NCBI GenBank assembly: GCA_903813345.2 | Contig: CAIIXF020000011.1 | Location: forward strand, 10,634,842 to 10,698,841 | Length of the DNA stretch: 64,000 nt | Direction: 5' to 3' | DNA from: Owenia fusiformis | Taxonomy: Eukaryota; Annelida; Polychaeta; Sabellida; Oweniidae | Part shown: one piece after another, positions 45,901-57,923 of the stretch | Layout of the letters: the number at the start of each line of letters is the position of its first letter | How positions within the stretch are numbered: position 1 is the first letter of the stretch | The notes under the pieces: model-generated | The model's input: only the letters and a program-made list of their open reading frames with translations | What the model was told of the DNA's origin: nothing | Databases searched by the model: none | Position numbers and translations under genes: made by a program

Positions 45901-48900
45901 CATAAACATGCAGAAGATGTTGTAATTTTGTAATGTTGCAGTGAAATTTTTATACTAAATTGAAGACTGTAAATATGTCGTGACCTTGTTTATGTTTATT
46001 CTTTTAAAACTGTAATATAATGTAATTATTTAATATGAAATCCGATTTGAAATCGGGAATAAAAGATACATACATACAGGGTGTTCAAAATGCAGTTAGG
46101 GGTGACTGCAACTGCAAAAACCTAAATAACTTCCTAACCATAGTGTTTTGGCTCTTCAAATTTGGCACAAATCATCTTCATACAATGTATGGTAAATCTA
46201 TAGAATGAAATCAAAATCACTTCAGGGACTTTACAGTCATAGACGAAATGCTTTCAAATCGCAGTCAAACGCCCTGGTTCAGGCAGACTTAAGAAGGCAT
46301 TTTGACCATGACTGTAAAGTTCCTGGATTGATTTTGATCAAACTCCACAAATTAACCACATATTAAATGGGGATAATTTGTGCTAAATCTGAAGTGCCAA
46401 AGCACTATGGTTAGAAAGTTATTTGGTTTTTATTGCTGTGGCAGTCACCTCTGACTGCATTTTTCGTATTTTCCTAGTACAACTGTCTTTTGAGCAGGTG
46501 TCTAAGAAATCATGTTTTACAACTAACTGACAAAAGCATCTATACATACACAGTCTCTTCTTTCCTGAAAAAATGAACATAATCGAATTAGTATTTTCCA
46601 AGATATAGTGATTTTCCATTCAAGGTTTTCGTGTTTTGCGAGTACAACTGTCTTTTGAGCAAGTGTCTAAGACATCATGTTTTACAACTAACTAACAACA
46701 GGGGCTATACATACACAGTCTCTCCTTTCTTTCCTGAAAAAATGAACACAATTGGATCAGTATTTTCCAAGATATAGGGATTTCTTTGGGTTGGATTTTT
46801 TTGAACACCCTGTACATTATGTTATTCAATTTCAGGCAATTTGATCTAAGAGAGCCTGAGCTTTCTTCTGGAACATCTCCACGTAATGTCCTGGTGAATC
46901 TTAATGCCCACATGGGATCACATGCTGAAGCCAAGTGTCTTGCAATTAACCCTCTCAGGCCTGAGCTGCTGGCTGTTGGGGCAAATGACCCATATGTCAG
47001 GATTTATGATAGGCGTATGCTGGCCTGTAAAATGATTCAGTTCCCCAGTGAGAGGATGTATGGTAACCAAGCTCAAACAATGTCCCACATGTCACCTGAA
47101 GACTTTGACATACCAACTACTGCTGTCAGCTATTATGTTGCAGGTCAGCTTTTACAATATCTCATTCTTTTCATTTTTAATCACAAAAGTCTCTTTAAAT
47201 TGATCTTTTTAAGATTCAAACTTTCAGATTATAAATGCTTCAATAAAGCTTAATTCATAATTGTTTAAAGTAATCAAAAAATAAAACACCCAAAACAATA
47301 ATCAACAATATTTTGCTATGGAACATATAAGGAAGACCTGTTCACTTGGAACAATTTTGGAAATATTACTTTAAATCAAAGAATTATCCTGAAATAAAGT
47401 CAGAACTGTTTGACTTTTTAGAAAATAAATCTGACGTGGAGTGATAAGAGCCCAAAATATTATAATTGTGTCAATTTTAGAAACATACTTTAGGGTGGTG
47501 TCTATCCTATACATTACTTTTAACTAATGGATGTCCCACTGTGAACAAGGCAATTGCTACTAAATTGTGTGTTCCTCCATTCAATTGCAAAGTTGGAAGA
47601 CAAACAAATTATCAAAAAAACAAAATGGGGCTGAAACATTGAATCCCCATAAGGGAGCTATGGTAGCACTCTGAGAAATAATATTGTATTGAATGTTTCA
47701 GGTCATCTTCCCCAGAAGCAGCAGGACTACAAGAAGCGCTATAGAACTCTTGCCTCCACGTATCTCACCTTTAGCCCAGACGGCAATGAGCTCCTAGTCA
47801 ACCTTGGCGGAGAACAGATCTACATGTTTGATATCAACAGAAGGCAACTACCACAAAAGTTTAATATGCCCAGAATGCCTAACACCAATGGATTCGTTAA
47901 AGGTTAGATTATCACCTATTAGTTGATATAATTTATGATTATAATACAATTTTTATTTTGAAGTCTGTCTCTCTTATTTTACCCTGAGTTGAGGTCTATT
48001 ACTTGTTTTATAAGCTGCATCAAATATTAAATCTTTTATTTCAGAAGCAGCAGCTACGCAGAATGGATTCACTTCTTCAAGAAATGGCACTAATGGCACA
48101 ACCAATGGGGTGTCACGTCACATTCAAGAATCAACCAATGGCGTGCTAGCACACATTGATGAACCAGTAAAAGCTAAAAGGTTAAAGAGTCAATTTGACT
48201 AATTTTTTGATAATTTAACATTTAGTAATGAACATTTATATATCATCAAATATTATGAAAAGTTTTTTAACTGTTAGGTGGTACATATATGGATACTACA
48301 TACACATTTAAGTAGAAGTTGAGCGATACATCTTTTATTTGAAGATTTGAACTCCTCAATATTGTCTTCCTAAACTGTGTACCATCTGTAAAAACAATTA
48401 CAATGCATTACACTTGCTCAGTACATTCAAGTCTCATGGTTGTTTTGTTTAAAAAACAGCCTTAATTGTTTTCAGGTATAAATATCGGAGTGATAAAGTG
48501 CTGCCACCGAATGTAGAGGTTATAAAGCAGCAAGCAAATAGTGTTTTTGAACACCAGAACTACACTAGCGCCATCATGCTGTACAACAGAGCAATCGCCA
48601 TGGTATCAGACTCTGCTATCTTGTTTGGGAATCGTGCAGCTGCATATTTGAAGCGAGCCTGGCAAGTATTAGAAAATATGGTGATTTTAGAACATCTATA
48701 AAACTTATTTGCGCCATATATTGAAATTGTATTGTAATTGAAAGATGATAACTTTGTCTAGTTCAACCCGAGGGGAGTTACATATTCACTTAAAGCAATA
48801 AAGTTGTGATTTTGGAACATTACATTCTATTTGGGTTATGTTTTCAAGCTTCCACATGTTGATAGATTAATTGATTTGGCTAAATTGTTAATAATCATTA

Positions 48901-51648
48901 GCCCTTGAAGCATAAATCATCAGAAAATGGTTAAGCAATATTAACAAGAAACATAAGACACTTAATTCAGTATAATGTTTATTTATTAAATTGTACTCTT
49001 GGTATCATCCAAACTAGAAGATTGACATTACTGCCCGCCCTGACCCGAGGCCCGAAGCAGTTTGGAGTCCAACCCACCCCTAATTATTTCTCCACTCATA
49101 AATTCTATTATACCTAGGACTTACTTTTTTGCTTTGCTCTCGTGGCATGGCGGATTTAATTATATACTTACATATTTCTCAAGGATCATAAAATATCCCC
49201 AAAATATGGTTGTTTTAATTATTGAGTTTATGATTCAGGGATGGCGATGTATATGCTGCTCTAAGAGACTGCTACTCAGCCATCCGCTTGGACCCCACCC
49301 ACTTAAAGGCTCACTTTAGATTAGCCAGGTGCCTCTATGAACTTGCCTGGACCAAGGAGGCCCACGATTGCTTAGCAATGTTCAAAGAAAAGTTTCCTGA
49401 CTATGCTAAAAGTCCTGCATGTGAAGCATTAGATAAAGACATTACAACTGACATAGCTGAACAATCAGATGAGAAAGGTACACTGCTGTTTATTTTTTTT
49501 ATTTACATGTACCCTTGTATAATTATCCTGAAGATACTTGTTCATCGCTCATTAGCTTATTTTGACTCTGACTTACTGTATATTCAAGTACTCCAAGACA
49601 TGTTTCTTTGATTTTAGATGTCTAATTTTAGAAAGTTGAATGAGGAAAGTAGGATGAAAGAATCAAATATGTCTCTAGTAGATTCAGATATTGCCACTTC
49701 TAAAATTTGGAAGTACAAGTACGCACCTTATACCCCGAAACATTACTCATTTACTGGTGTATTTAATACATCAGAGAAGCTTTCATATTCATTCACACAT
49801 ACTAATGAGTCAAGGACATGTTTAATTGATTTGAAATTAACCTGTACACAGATCAGGCATTGACCTTTTGTACCACATGTGATGGTGTACAGGAGACCTT
49901 TTGTACCACATGTGATGGTAGACAGTATACCTCTTGTACCACATGTGATGGTATACAGTAGACCTTTTGTACCACATGTGATGGTAGACAGTATACCTCT
50001 TGTACCACATGTGATGGTATACAGTAGACCTTTTGTACCACATGTGATGGTAGACAGTATACCTCTTGTACCACATGTGATGGTAGACTGTAGACCTTTT
50101 GTACCACATGTGATGGTAGACAGTATACCTCTTGTACCACATGTGATGGTAGACAGTATACCTATTGCACCACATGTGATGGTATACAGTAGATCTTTTG
50201 TACCACATGTGATGGTAGACAGAAAACCTCTTGCACCACATGTGATGGTATACAGTATACCTCTTGTACCACATGTGATGGTATACAGTAGACCTTTTGT
50301 ACCACATGTGATGGTAGACAGTATACCTCTTGTACCACATGTGATGGTAGACTGTAGATCTTTTGTACCACATGTGATGGTAGACAGAAAACCTCTTGCA
50401 CCACATGTGATGGTATACAGTATACCTCTTGTACCACATGTGATGGTATACAGTAGACCTTTTGTACCACATGTGATGGTAGACAGTATACCTTTTGTAC
50501 CACATGTGATGTTATATAGTAGACCTTTTGTACCACAATGTGATGGGATACAGTAGACCTTCTGGACTGAGAATAAGTGACGATTTATTATCTTGTAGAC
50601 TTAGTTGTTCAGTTGTTATGATGGGATTAATAATTGTGATTGTATATTTTAGAGAGTGCTAAGAAAGACACTGAGGAGTCACCTAGCTCATCCCGACAGA
50701 AGAAGGAAGTTGTGTCCAGTCAGGAACTAGCATGGCAAAAGATGGCATTTGATTATGACTCAAGATTCTGCGGACATTGCAATACCACAACAGATATAAA
50801 AGAAGCAAACTTTTTTGGCAGGTAGAGAAGTATAATTGGGAAAACAATATTGTGACTAATATCTCCTTTTTCAAGGGTACTTCATTTATGACATATTTAC
50901 TAGATTGCACAAAGAATATGTATACAATAAAAGTTTTATTCCAATCCTATTCCAGTAATGGCCAGTATATAGTTGCTGGCTCAGACGATGGCTCATTCTT
51001 CATATGGGAGAGAAAAACAACAAATATTGTGAGAGTGCTTCGTGGTGACGATTCCATTGTTAACTGCCTTCAGCCACACCCTAGTTACTGTATCCTAGCA
51101 ACCAGTGGGATAGATCCTGTCGTTAGGCTCTGGACTCCACAACCAATTGTAAGTGAATCCTTCTGTTTGTCATTGGATGAATGTTTCCATTTCAAAGCTA
51201 AGGGGTCTTTTCCAAACATTGACTTCCTTCAAAAAAGCAATTGCATCATGAAAGTACACAATGAGTTAGACATTCTGCATTTGAAATACATTATTAATTC
51301 ATTACTGAATATCTGATATAATGCAATTCAAAACATATGTATACTGAATTATAATAGATTTTCTGCTGGATGAGTGTTTGGCTTGACTGGAACAATAGTG
51401 AACCATTCAGAAACTGAATGTTCAAATATGATCAAATAACATTGTACACATGCGTCTCACTATTCCAGAATGTTCTCAATGACCGGATCGTTGACAATTC
51501 TGATGATGCTGCTTCAGCCAATCAGAAACGTATGAATGCAGATCCCTTAGAAGTGATGTTAATGAACATGGGTTATCGCTATCAAGGAGCCCTAGATGGG
51601 GAAGAGGAGGAAGGGAGGGAAGGGGCAGTGCAATGTAGACCTAGCTAG
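39986..51648 (+). CDS. WDTC1: WDTC1 / DCAF9, WD40 and TPR repeat protein
   Basis: Thirteen exons join in frame: 39986-40036, 40664-40747, 42062-42108, 43281-43392, 45445-45632, 46836-47143, 47702-47902, 48045-48180, 48476-48661, 49239-49477, 50653-50821, 50956-51148, 51469-51648; 697 residues, close to the vertebrate protein. Landmarks: GHTGCVNCLEWN, LLASGSDD, TGHNGNIFSVK, FWSASEDGTI, YYVAGHLP and LLVNLGGEQ in the N-terminal WD40 half; FGNRAAAYLKRAWDGD and HLKAHFRLARCLYEL in the TPR part (about 376-517); FCGHCNTTTDIKEANFFG, VAGSDDGSFFIWE, ATSGIDPVVRLW, DPLEVMLMNMGYR and terminal VQCRPS. WDTC1 is a DDB1-CUL4 substrate receptor linked to adipose regulation. Exon 1 (MTYQTSFLKQLNRREIL) is chosen from its ATG, GTAAGT donor and phase. 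Intron 9 is GC-AG. Intron 4 holds a 55-bp array copying its own donor. Confidence 0.95.
40780..40895. repeat. Palindromic hairpin in WDTC1 intron 2
   Basis: GTTATGTCACTATGACGTGA and its complement TCACGTCATAGTGACATAAC pair across about 55 bp of spacer. A second inverted pair (ATGTATTACATGCC and GTATGTAATACAGG) lies outside to about 41090. It is likely a small foldback element. The arms carry CRE-like TGACGTGA. Confidence 0.75.
41985..42035. repeat. 18-bp GCATATGTATATATGT repeat
   Basis: Three copies of ATATGTGCATATGTATAT precede the exon 3 acceptor of WDTC1 (TTTTGTTGTAG at 42061). Confidence 0.85.
43347..45290 (+). repeat. 55-bp array copying WDTC1 exon 4 end and its 5' splice site
   Basis: The unit is the last 42 nt of exon 4 (coding AIHTGHNGNIFSVK) followed by the first 13 nt of intron 4 (GTCAGTGCACAAA). 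The authentic junction is at 43392|43393. About 35 units follow. The first dozen and a few later units keep AAG|GTCAGT; many from about 44050 on have AAGCTCAGT or AAAATCAGT and so lose the GT. The period is 1 mod 3 and no frame of the unit has a stop, so all three forward frames are open for 600-900 bp. Those frames are by-products, not genes. Confidence 0.95.
46078..46816. mobile_element. MITE in WDTC1 intron 5, ending 20 bp from exon 6
   Basis: Left end CAGGGTGTTCAAAATGCAGT; right end TTTTTTTGAACACCCTG followed by TA. Internally, 46085-46180 is inverted at about 46370-46460. A block of about 160 bp with TACAACTGTCTTTTGAGCA is directly duplicated at about 46480 and 46640. The right terminus is adjacent to the exon 6 acceptor at 46835. 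Confidence 0.75.
49864..50566. repeat. 33-bp minisatellite, about 21 copies, in WDTC1 intron 10
   Basis: Every unit holds TACCACATGTGATGGTA. Two variants (…ATACAGTAGACCTT and …AGACAGTATACCTC) mostly alternate, giving a 66-bp higher-order period. The palindromic CACATGTG is an E-box. Open frames on both strands follow from the period being a multiple of three; they are not genes. Confidence 0.95.
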
Positions 51649-52117
51649 ATACCTTATTGTACAAGGAGTCTTTATGACATATTTTAAAACAATCATAAAG
51701 ATCCATTGAAATTAAATTTTTGTACAATATAATATTTTCCTTTTATAACGGTTAATAATTCCTCATGTCCTTTCTATGAAAAGTCTATATTTCTAAAGTG
51801 TTACGATTATTTGTAGTCATTGGCAGTGTTCTCTGAAGAAATCTATAAGAGAAATGCAACATTTCAATCATATCTGGGACGGGTAGTTCAATTGTTATAC
51901 CACTACCCAATGTATGTATACCCATGTAAAACACCTAGTTTTGTGGGAGGTTCTGGGAATGATATGTTTATGTGCAGTAGAAAATTGTTATAGATTTAGC
52001 TTTCTACATGTACAATATAAAATAATGTAAAATATTGTCACACATGTAGGTCCATATCTCTCGCAAGCAAACAATTATATGTTAACTGTATGTTGAACAT
52101 ATAAAATATGTTATTTT

Positions 52118-52123
52118 AATAAA
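52118..52123 (+). terminator. Possible WDTC1 poly(A) signal
   Basis: AATAAA 470 bp after the WDTC1 stop, in TTTTAATAAAAGG. Another AATAAA is near 53047. Without transcripts neither can be preferred. Confidence 0.3.
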
Positions 52124-52189
52124 AGGACATGGGGAGAATTTAAGAAATGTTATATTATGTACTTTCTATGTGGCTGATGATAATAAGAT

Positions 52190-52270
52190 CTCACGATTGG
52201 TCTAATTGCTAGTAAGATCTCTCATGATTGGTCAAATGTTAGTATGGTCACTCATGATTGGTCAAAGTTA
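52190..52270. repeat. Three-copy CATGATTGGTC repeat
   Basis: Units of about 28-30 bp carry TCA(T/C)GATTGGTC, each with an ATTGG (inverted CCAAT) pentamer. It lies just before the hairpin at 52333. Confidence 0.6.
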
Positions 52271-52332
52271 TTGCAAACAAATCTTACTAGTCTGATTCCA
52301 TCTGCTCTCAGCTGAAGTGTGGCTTATCCTCT

Positions 52333-52486
52333 CTAATGCCAAGCTAGCTCACATAAGTCCAGATTCATTGGACTGCGCCTGTACGATTGAGTATTTTGTT
52401 CAGAATTGCATTCATTTTTTAACAAAATACTCAATCATATGGGCGCTGGCTGATGAATCAGAGTTGATGTGAGCTAGGCATTAGTC
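52333..52486. mobile_element. Short foldback element
   Basis: The arm ATGCCAAGCTAGCTCACAT and the arm ATGTGAGCTAGGCAT, with inner arms GATTGAGTATTTTGTT and AACAAAATACTCAATC, fold over about 150 bp. It is probably a small MITE. Confidence 0.75.
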
Positions 52487-54500
52487 ATCAATATGAGACA
52501 AAACATAATTTAAATGAAGCTAGGAATGGACTGCATTTTAAAAGGTGGGTAATGGGACATGATCTGATACTTAATTTGGCATAAAACTGAGACTTGACTT
52601 CTCTTTCTAAAAGCTTGCACTACATGGTCTTCATCACTAACTTCAGGTCTAAGACTTTAAAGCATTAACATGACTGGCATCAGGGTTGCCACCTAGTTGC
52701 ACAAAATTGGTCACAAAAGTATAATTTGTTGAACACACCAAATTCTGGATTTGGCTTAAAGGATGCATTCAAAATGTCATAGAAAACATTTTATGAACTA
52801 ACTGTTGCTAAGAATAAAATTAACTTGCGTTACTTTATACATAGGCCCTATACTTTAAAAAAATTAATATATTTATTTTAGTCAAAGCAGTACATGAGTA
52901 AGAGTTCACACATCTGGTTTGTCATTGACTTTTATATGAGTAAGACTGTAAAGCTATACTTGTTTGTTCACTTCACACTAAATATTATTTTGCATAAAAT
53001 GTAAATAGCTTCGCAGTTTGCATAGATTAAGTACTATGTGCAGTAAAATAAAACATTGATATAACATTGGTAGATGTGTTGTTGGCTTTGGAGTTATTTT
53101 TCCAAAACGTTTGACTCAGTTTGAGAATCAGTTTGAGATTTTCATACAAAGAATTATACACAAAATTTGAAATGGATACGTGGCACAAACTATGGGCATT
53201 ATCATTGATTATGCGGATAACATTACTCTCAAATTATCCAATGTGCTTTTTTAAATATAGGATAAAAATTATTTCAAATTCTCTTTTTTATGGAATAAAT
53301 CAGAAATTGTTTCAATTTTTGTATCTACATGTACATGTATACTACTAGTTGTAAAATTTATTGTATGTACAATTTTATCATGAGTTGTTCACTTTAAATC
53401 AAAAGGCATATTTTTTAGAAAATTAAATTACATGCTTGAGAGAAAATGATGATCAGATAGATGAGATTGAATCATTCACAAAATTATGGGAGAAACAGTA
53501 AAACAAAACACAGTCATTATAGCTAAATTCTTTTTATTCACTAAAACCAAATATGTGATTCACATTCTCCTGCAGACCAATAAGCCTGTGACACTGTTGT
53601 TGTGTTATCATCATAACATATTACATTAAACATTTCTCTATTGACTGCACCAACATACATAATGGATTATTATATCATACAGGGTGTCCAAAATGGGAGC
53701 GCTCCATCCAAACTTCATCTATATGTACTTGTATTTTTTAATAGTTACATAAATGCCTGAATGAATCTAGAGAATCTCAGGTTTTCCTTCCACTCTACTT
53801 ATTATGAAACATTGTATGCTTATGTCAAAACTCAGTCATTTAAACATGTAGTTTACATCCCTAACTAATGCACCTTGCCTCTTGTAAGTTGAATGAACTT
53901 AGTTGAGAATGATACAAGTCCATAAGAATACTGCAACAAGTAATTCAGGGAAGAATAGTGCTGTACCATAAGATATTCACTCATAATACATACAAATGTA
54001 GAATTCAATGAAAAAAGTGCATTAAATCCACTGGGGGATAATAGTACATTTATTCACTGGAGAATACAGGGTGACACAAAAATGGCACCCACTAATTTTG
54101 GTATAACATTCTCAATAAGTAAGGAATCTTCCTGATTTTTTGTGTGTAGATAGAATGTTCAATGTTCGGAAAATGACATATCTCTCAATTTCCAAGTTGA
54201 TGATGCTATGCAAGCATACCAATCTTTTAGTCATTGAACATACATATAAAAATCATAAGATTATTGAGAAAATTATTCTCAAATTAATGGGTATCACCCG
54301 GTAGTACAAAAAGTCAATGAAAAGTGTACATTAAATAATAATTCAGGAGAAAAACTACAACACATAATTCTGGGAAACTACATGTAGTATGTTGTACTCT
54401 TGGTTATCAAATATAGCATATCCACGAAGGTCATTAAAAAGCATTTGATTCCATTCAGGTTTATCTTTCCACTTTGCAGTTGAAATAATCCCTTGATCCA
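52487..54500. other. Intergenic DNA between convergent genes
   Basis: No exon was recognised. A lone MITE terminus (CAGGGTGTCCAAAATGGGAG) is at 53682. A probable short MITE runs about 54067-54303 with ends CAGGGTGACACAAAAATGG and a diverged TGGGTATCACCCGG. Confidence 0.5.
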
Positions 54501-54509
54501 CTCACTTAG

Positions 54510-55893
54510 GTTCATTCTAAAAGTATGCAATGGATGGCCATCAACCAAGTGTCACACTTACTTAGGTTCATTCTAAAAGTATGCACTGTATGGCCATTAA
54601 TCAACCAAGTGTCACACTTACTTAGGTTCATTCTAAAAGTATGCACTGTATGGTCATTAATCAACCAAGTGTCACACTCACTTAGGTTCATTCTAAAAGT
54701 ATGCATTGTATGGCCATTAATCAACCAAGTGTCACACTCACTTAGGTTCATTCTAAAAGTATGCACTGTATGGTCATTAATCAACCAAGTGTCACACTCA
54801 CTTAGGTTCATTCTAAAAGTATGCATTGTATGGCCATTAATCAACCAAGTGTCACACTCACTTAGGTTCATTCTAAAAGTATGCACTGTATGGCCATTAA
54901 TCAACCAAGTGTCACACTTACTTAGGTTCATTCTAAAAGTATGCACTGTATGGCCATTAATCAACCAAGTGTCACACTTACTAAGGTTCATTCTAAAAGT
55001 ATGCACTGTATGGTCATTAATCAACCAAGTGTCACACTCACTTAGGTTCATTCTAAAAGTATGCACTGTATGGTCATTAATCAACCAAGTGTCACACTCA
55101 CTTAGGTTCATTCTAAAAGTATGCACTGTATGGCCATTAATCAACCAAGTGTCACACTTACTTAGGTTCATTCTAAAAGTATGCACTGTATGGCCATTAA
55201 TCAACCAAGTGTCACACTTACTCAGGTTCATTCTAAAAGTATGCACTGTATGGCCATTAATCAACCAAGTGTCACACTCACTTAGGTTCATTCTAAAAGT
55301 ATGCACTGTATGGTCATTAATCAACCAAGTGTCACACTCACTTAGGTTCATTCTAAAAGTATGCACTGTATGGCCATTAATCAACCAAGTGTCACACTCA
55401 CTTAGGTTCATTCTAAAAGTATGCACTGTATGGTCATTAATCAACCAAGTGTCACACTCACTTAGGTTCATTCTAAAAGTATGCACTGTATGGCCATTAA
55501 TCACCCAAGTGTCACACTCACTTAGGTTCATTCTAAAAGTATGCACTGTATGGCCATTAATCAACCAAGTGTCACACTCACTTAGGTTCATTCTAAAAGT
55601 ATGCACTGTATGGTCATTAATCAACCAAGTGTCACACTCACTTAGGTTCATTCTAAAAGTATGCACTGTATGGCCATTAATCAACCAAGTGTCACACTTA
55701 CTTAGGTTCATTCTAAAAGTATGCATTGTATGGCCATTAATCAACCAAGTGTCACACTTACTTAGGTTCATTCTAAAAGTATGCACTGTATGGCCATTAA
55801 TCAACCAAGTGTCACACTCACTTAGGTTCATTCTAAAAGTATGCACTGTATGGCCATTAATCAACCAAGTGTCACACTTACTTAGGTTCATTT
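54510..55893. repeat. 60-bp minisatellite, about 23 copies
   Basis: Units are almost uniform, varying mainly at CACACT(C/T)AC, TGCA(C/T)TGTA and TGG(C/T)CATT. A unit-long frame stays open on both strands (20 residues per unit). On the minus strand almost every unit carries ACTTTTAG then, 11 nt on, CCTAA|GTGAGT or CCTAA|GTAAGT, which resemble a 3' and a 5' splice site. Protein-coding use is unsupported. Confidence 0.95.
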
Positions 55894-56975
55894 GGATGAC
55901 CCAAATGGGTTTCAGAAACTAACAATAATAGAGAGTTTAAGCTAGCGATATTTTTCCCAACGTAACCGTGAACGCAAAGCCAATGAATCAATACAGTAAT
56001 GTATAAAGCGCGCATACAAAACAAGCGGTACTTAGTCTACTTCAAATACCCAATCAGCTTCAGAGCTGTGTTTAGAACGGGAGGTTTGCAATTTCACGTT
56101 GGTGTCAATGGGAATCATTAAACTCATGTCTATTGAATAATATGCTGGCAATTTTAATTTCGATGCACAGTATAATGCTTTCTGAAGAAAATGATGTGTG
56201 TCATACATGTTTTAGCTCCAAATATCTTCATTACTAAACGATCTTGTTTAAAAGATGTATCATAGGAAACTAGCTATATAACTATCAATGGCATATTACA
56301 CAATGATGTGTAGTCTATGCAACGGACTAAGTAAACACGGTAACTGAACGATTATTTATGTGAGAAAACTACATGCATTTGTATAGGGCAACTTTTACAT
56401 ACAGGTTTACGTTTTGATTTTATATGCATTGCTTAAAGTCTCAATTATATAGATTCACGCACCTCTTATATCACATTTCTATATTACAATAAAACACTGT
56501 TCATTTTTGTGTTACTTGTATATATGTAACATGCACCATTCAGAAAATGCAAATAAAAAACAAAGATAGAACTTTGAAAAACTCAACACTAGTGGACGCA
56601 AAATATAAATAAATAACACAATATATATATATCAGTCAGATTTCAAATAGGCATATCTACAATATACATTACATACATAGTGTAATAATATGTACAATTT
56701 ATGAGTACAGTGTTAACTACATTATATACACCACATGCCATTATATATAGTGCACATCTTCATGTATAAACACTGCAGAAAACATCACATTTTCTTACTA
56801 AATTGTAATTAATATCTAATCTCACAAATAATAAGTTATTCCTTAAAAATACACTGAATTGTTGCAGAGTAAATTTCTGTTCAGATTTTAAACAATTATT
56901 TTTACATTGTCTGTTGATATTTTGTTAAAATCTCTTGAATTTACAAGTATTTTCATTTTTCCAAACTCACTGACA
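55894..56975. other. AT-rich intergenic DNA
   Basis: No gene or repeat with clear borders was seen. Several ATATAT stretches lie at about 56620-56780. Confidence 0.4.
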
Positions 56976-57236
56976 TCACACTACCCTACCACGTGACCAC
57001 ATTTAAAAATGATACAGGGTACGGTTAAGTTGCAAATGGAGCGGGTATTCTCTATCTTTGTCAATTGGGCTTTTCTGGTAATAATATGTTGCAAACTGCT
57101 CGATGAATCTATACAATGAATAGTAGAACACTAAGAATATGTGTAAAATCTAGTATACATTCAGAACTATGGAAATAAACAAACGTCCTCCATTTGCAAC
57201 TTCCCTGTAGCCTGTACTTCTTTTAAAGGAATACAG
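56976..57236. mobile_element. MITE copy in inverted pair, left member
   Basis: Core 57013-57217 begins TACAGGGTACGGTTAAGTTG and ends CAACTTCCCTGTAGCCTGTA. The sequence, with part of its flanks (CCACGTGACCACAT), is the reverse complement of 58905-59173. Confidence 0.8.
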
Positions 57237-57321
57237 GATACAGTATGGGGGTATAGTAGTGTGGACATATTCAATTCACTAATCTAAAGTAGAATTCAAA
57301 ATTTATTTCAAAGAGTGTCAT

Positions 57322-57640
57322 GTCATATTTGGAAATGCATTTAATTAGAAGAATGACACATTTGGAAATGCATTCAATTAGATGAATGACACATTTGGAA
57401 ATGCATTCAATTAGATGAATGACACATTTGGAAATGCATTCAATTAGATGAATGACACATTTGGAAATGCATTCAATTAGATGAATGACACATTTGGAAA
57501 TGCATTCAATTAGATGAATGACACATTTGGAAATGCATTCAATTAGATGAATGACACATTTGGAAATGCATTCAATTAGATGAATGACACATTTGGAAAT
57601 GCATTCAATTAGATGAATGACACATTTGGCAATACATTCC
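57322..57640. repeat. 33-bp minisatellite, about 9-10 copies
   Basis: Unit GACACATTTGGAAATGCATT plus CAATTAGATGAAT, highly uniform in the middle copies. It lies 280-600 bp downstream of the TIAM-family stop, before a minus-strand AATAAA at 57307-57302, so it may be transcribed in the 3' UTR. The minus frame of 11-residue repeats is not a supported gene. Confidence 0.95.
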
Positions 57641-57923
57641 AGGACACACAGTACACAATAACATGACAACTGAACACATAAATTTTAGCATGATACTTCC
57701 ATGGATTTACACAAGTTCATAACATTCATTGTACACCTTTCTTCAATGTAAAAGGTGCTCAATACACATAGGTTCAACTGTAAAATATCAGTATTACAAT
57801 GCTGTCCATTAAATGCTATTTTACAATGCTTAATCAACCTATGTCTAAAATCTCACTCAGGCCCTGTTCATTCCATGCATTTTACTCAAGAATATGAGAG
57901 AACTCCTGAGTAATAAGTATGTG

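Noticed and set aside
49837-50556. HHMWYKR-type and VPHVMV-type repeat frames
   Set aside because: Simple consequence of the 33-bp intronic minisatellite in WDTC1.
54512-55922. Frames of about 460 residues on both strands of the 60-bp array
   Set aside because: Period divisible by three and no stop in the unit. No non-repeat coding flank or domain on either strand.
57271-57669. ECISKCVIHLI repeat frame of 132 residues
   Set aside because: 33-bp array product with no coding context. Its location fits a 3' UTR.
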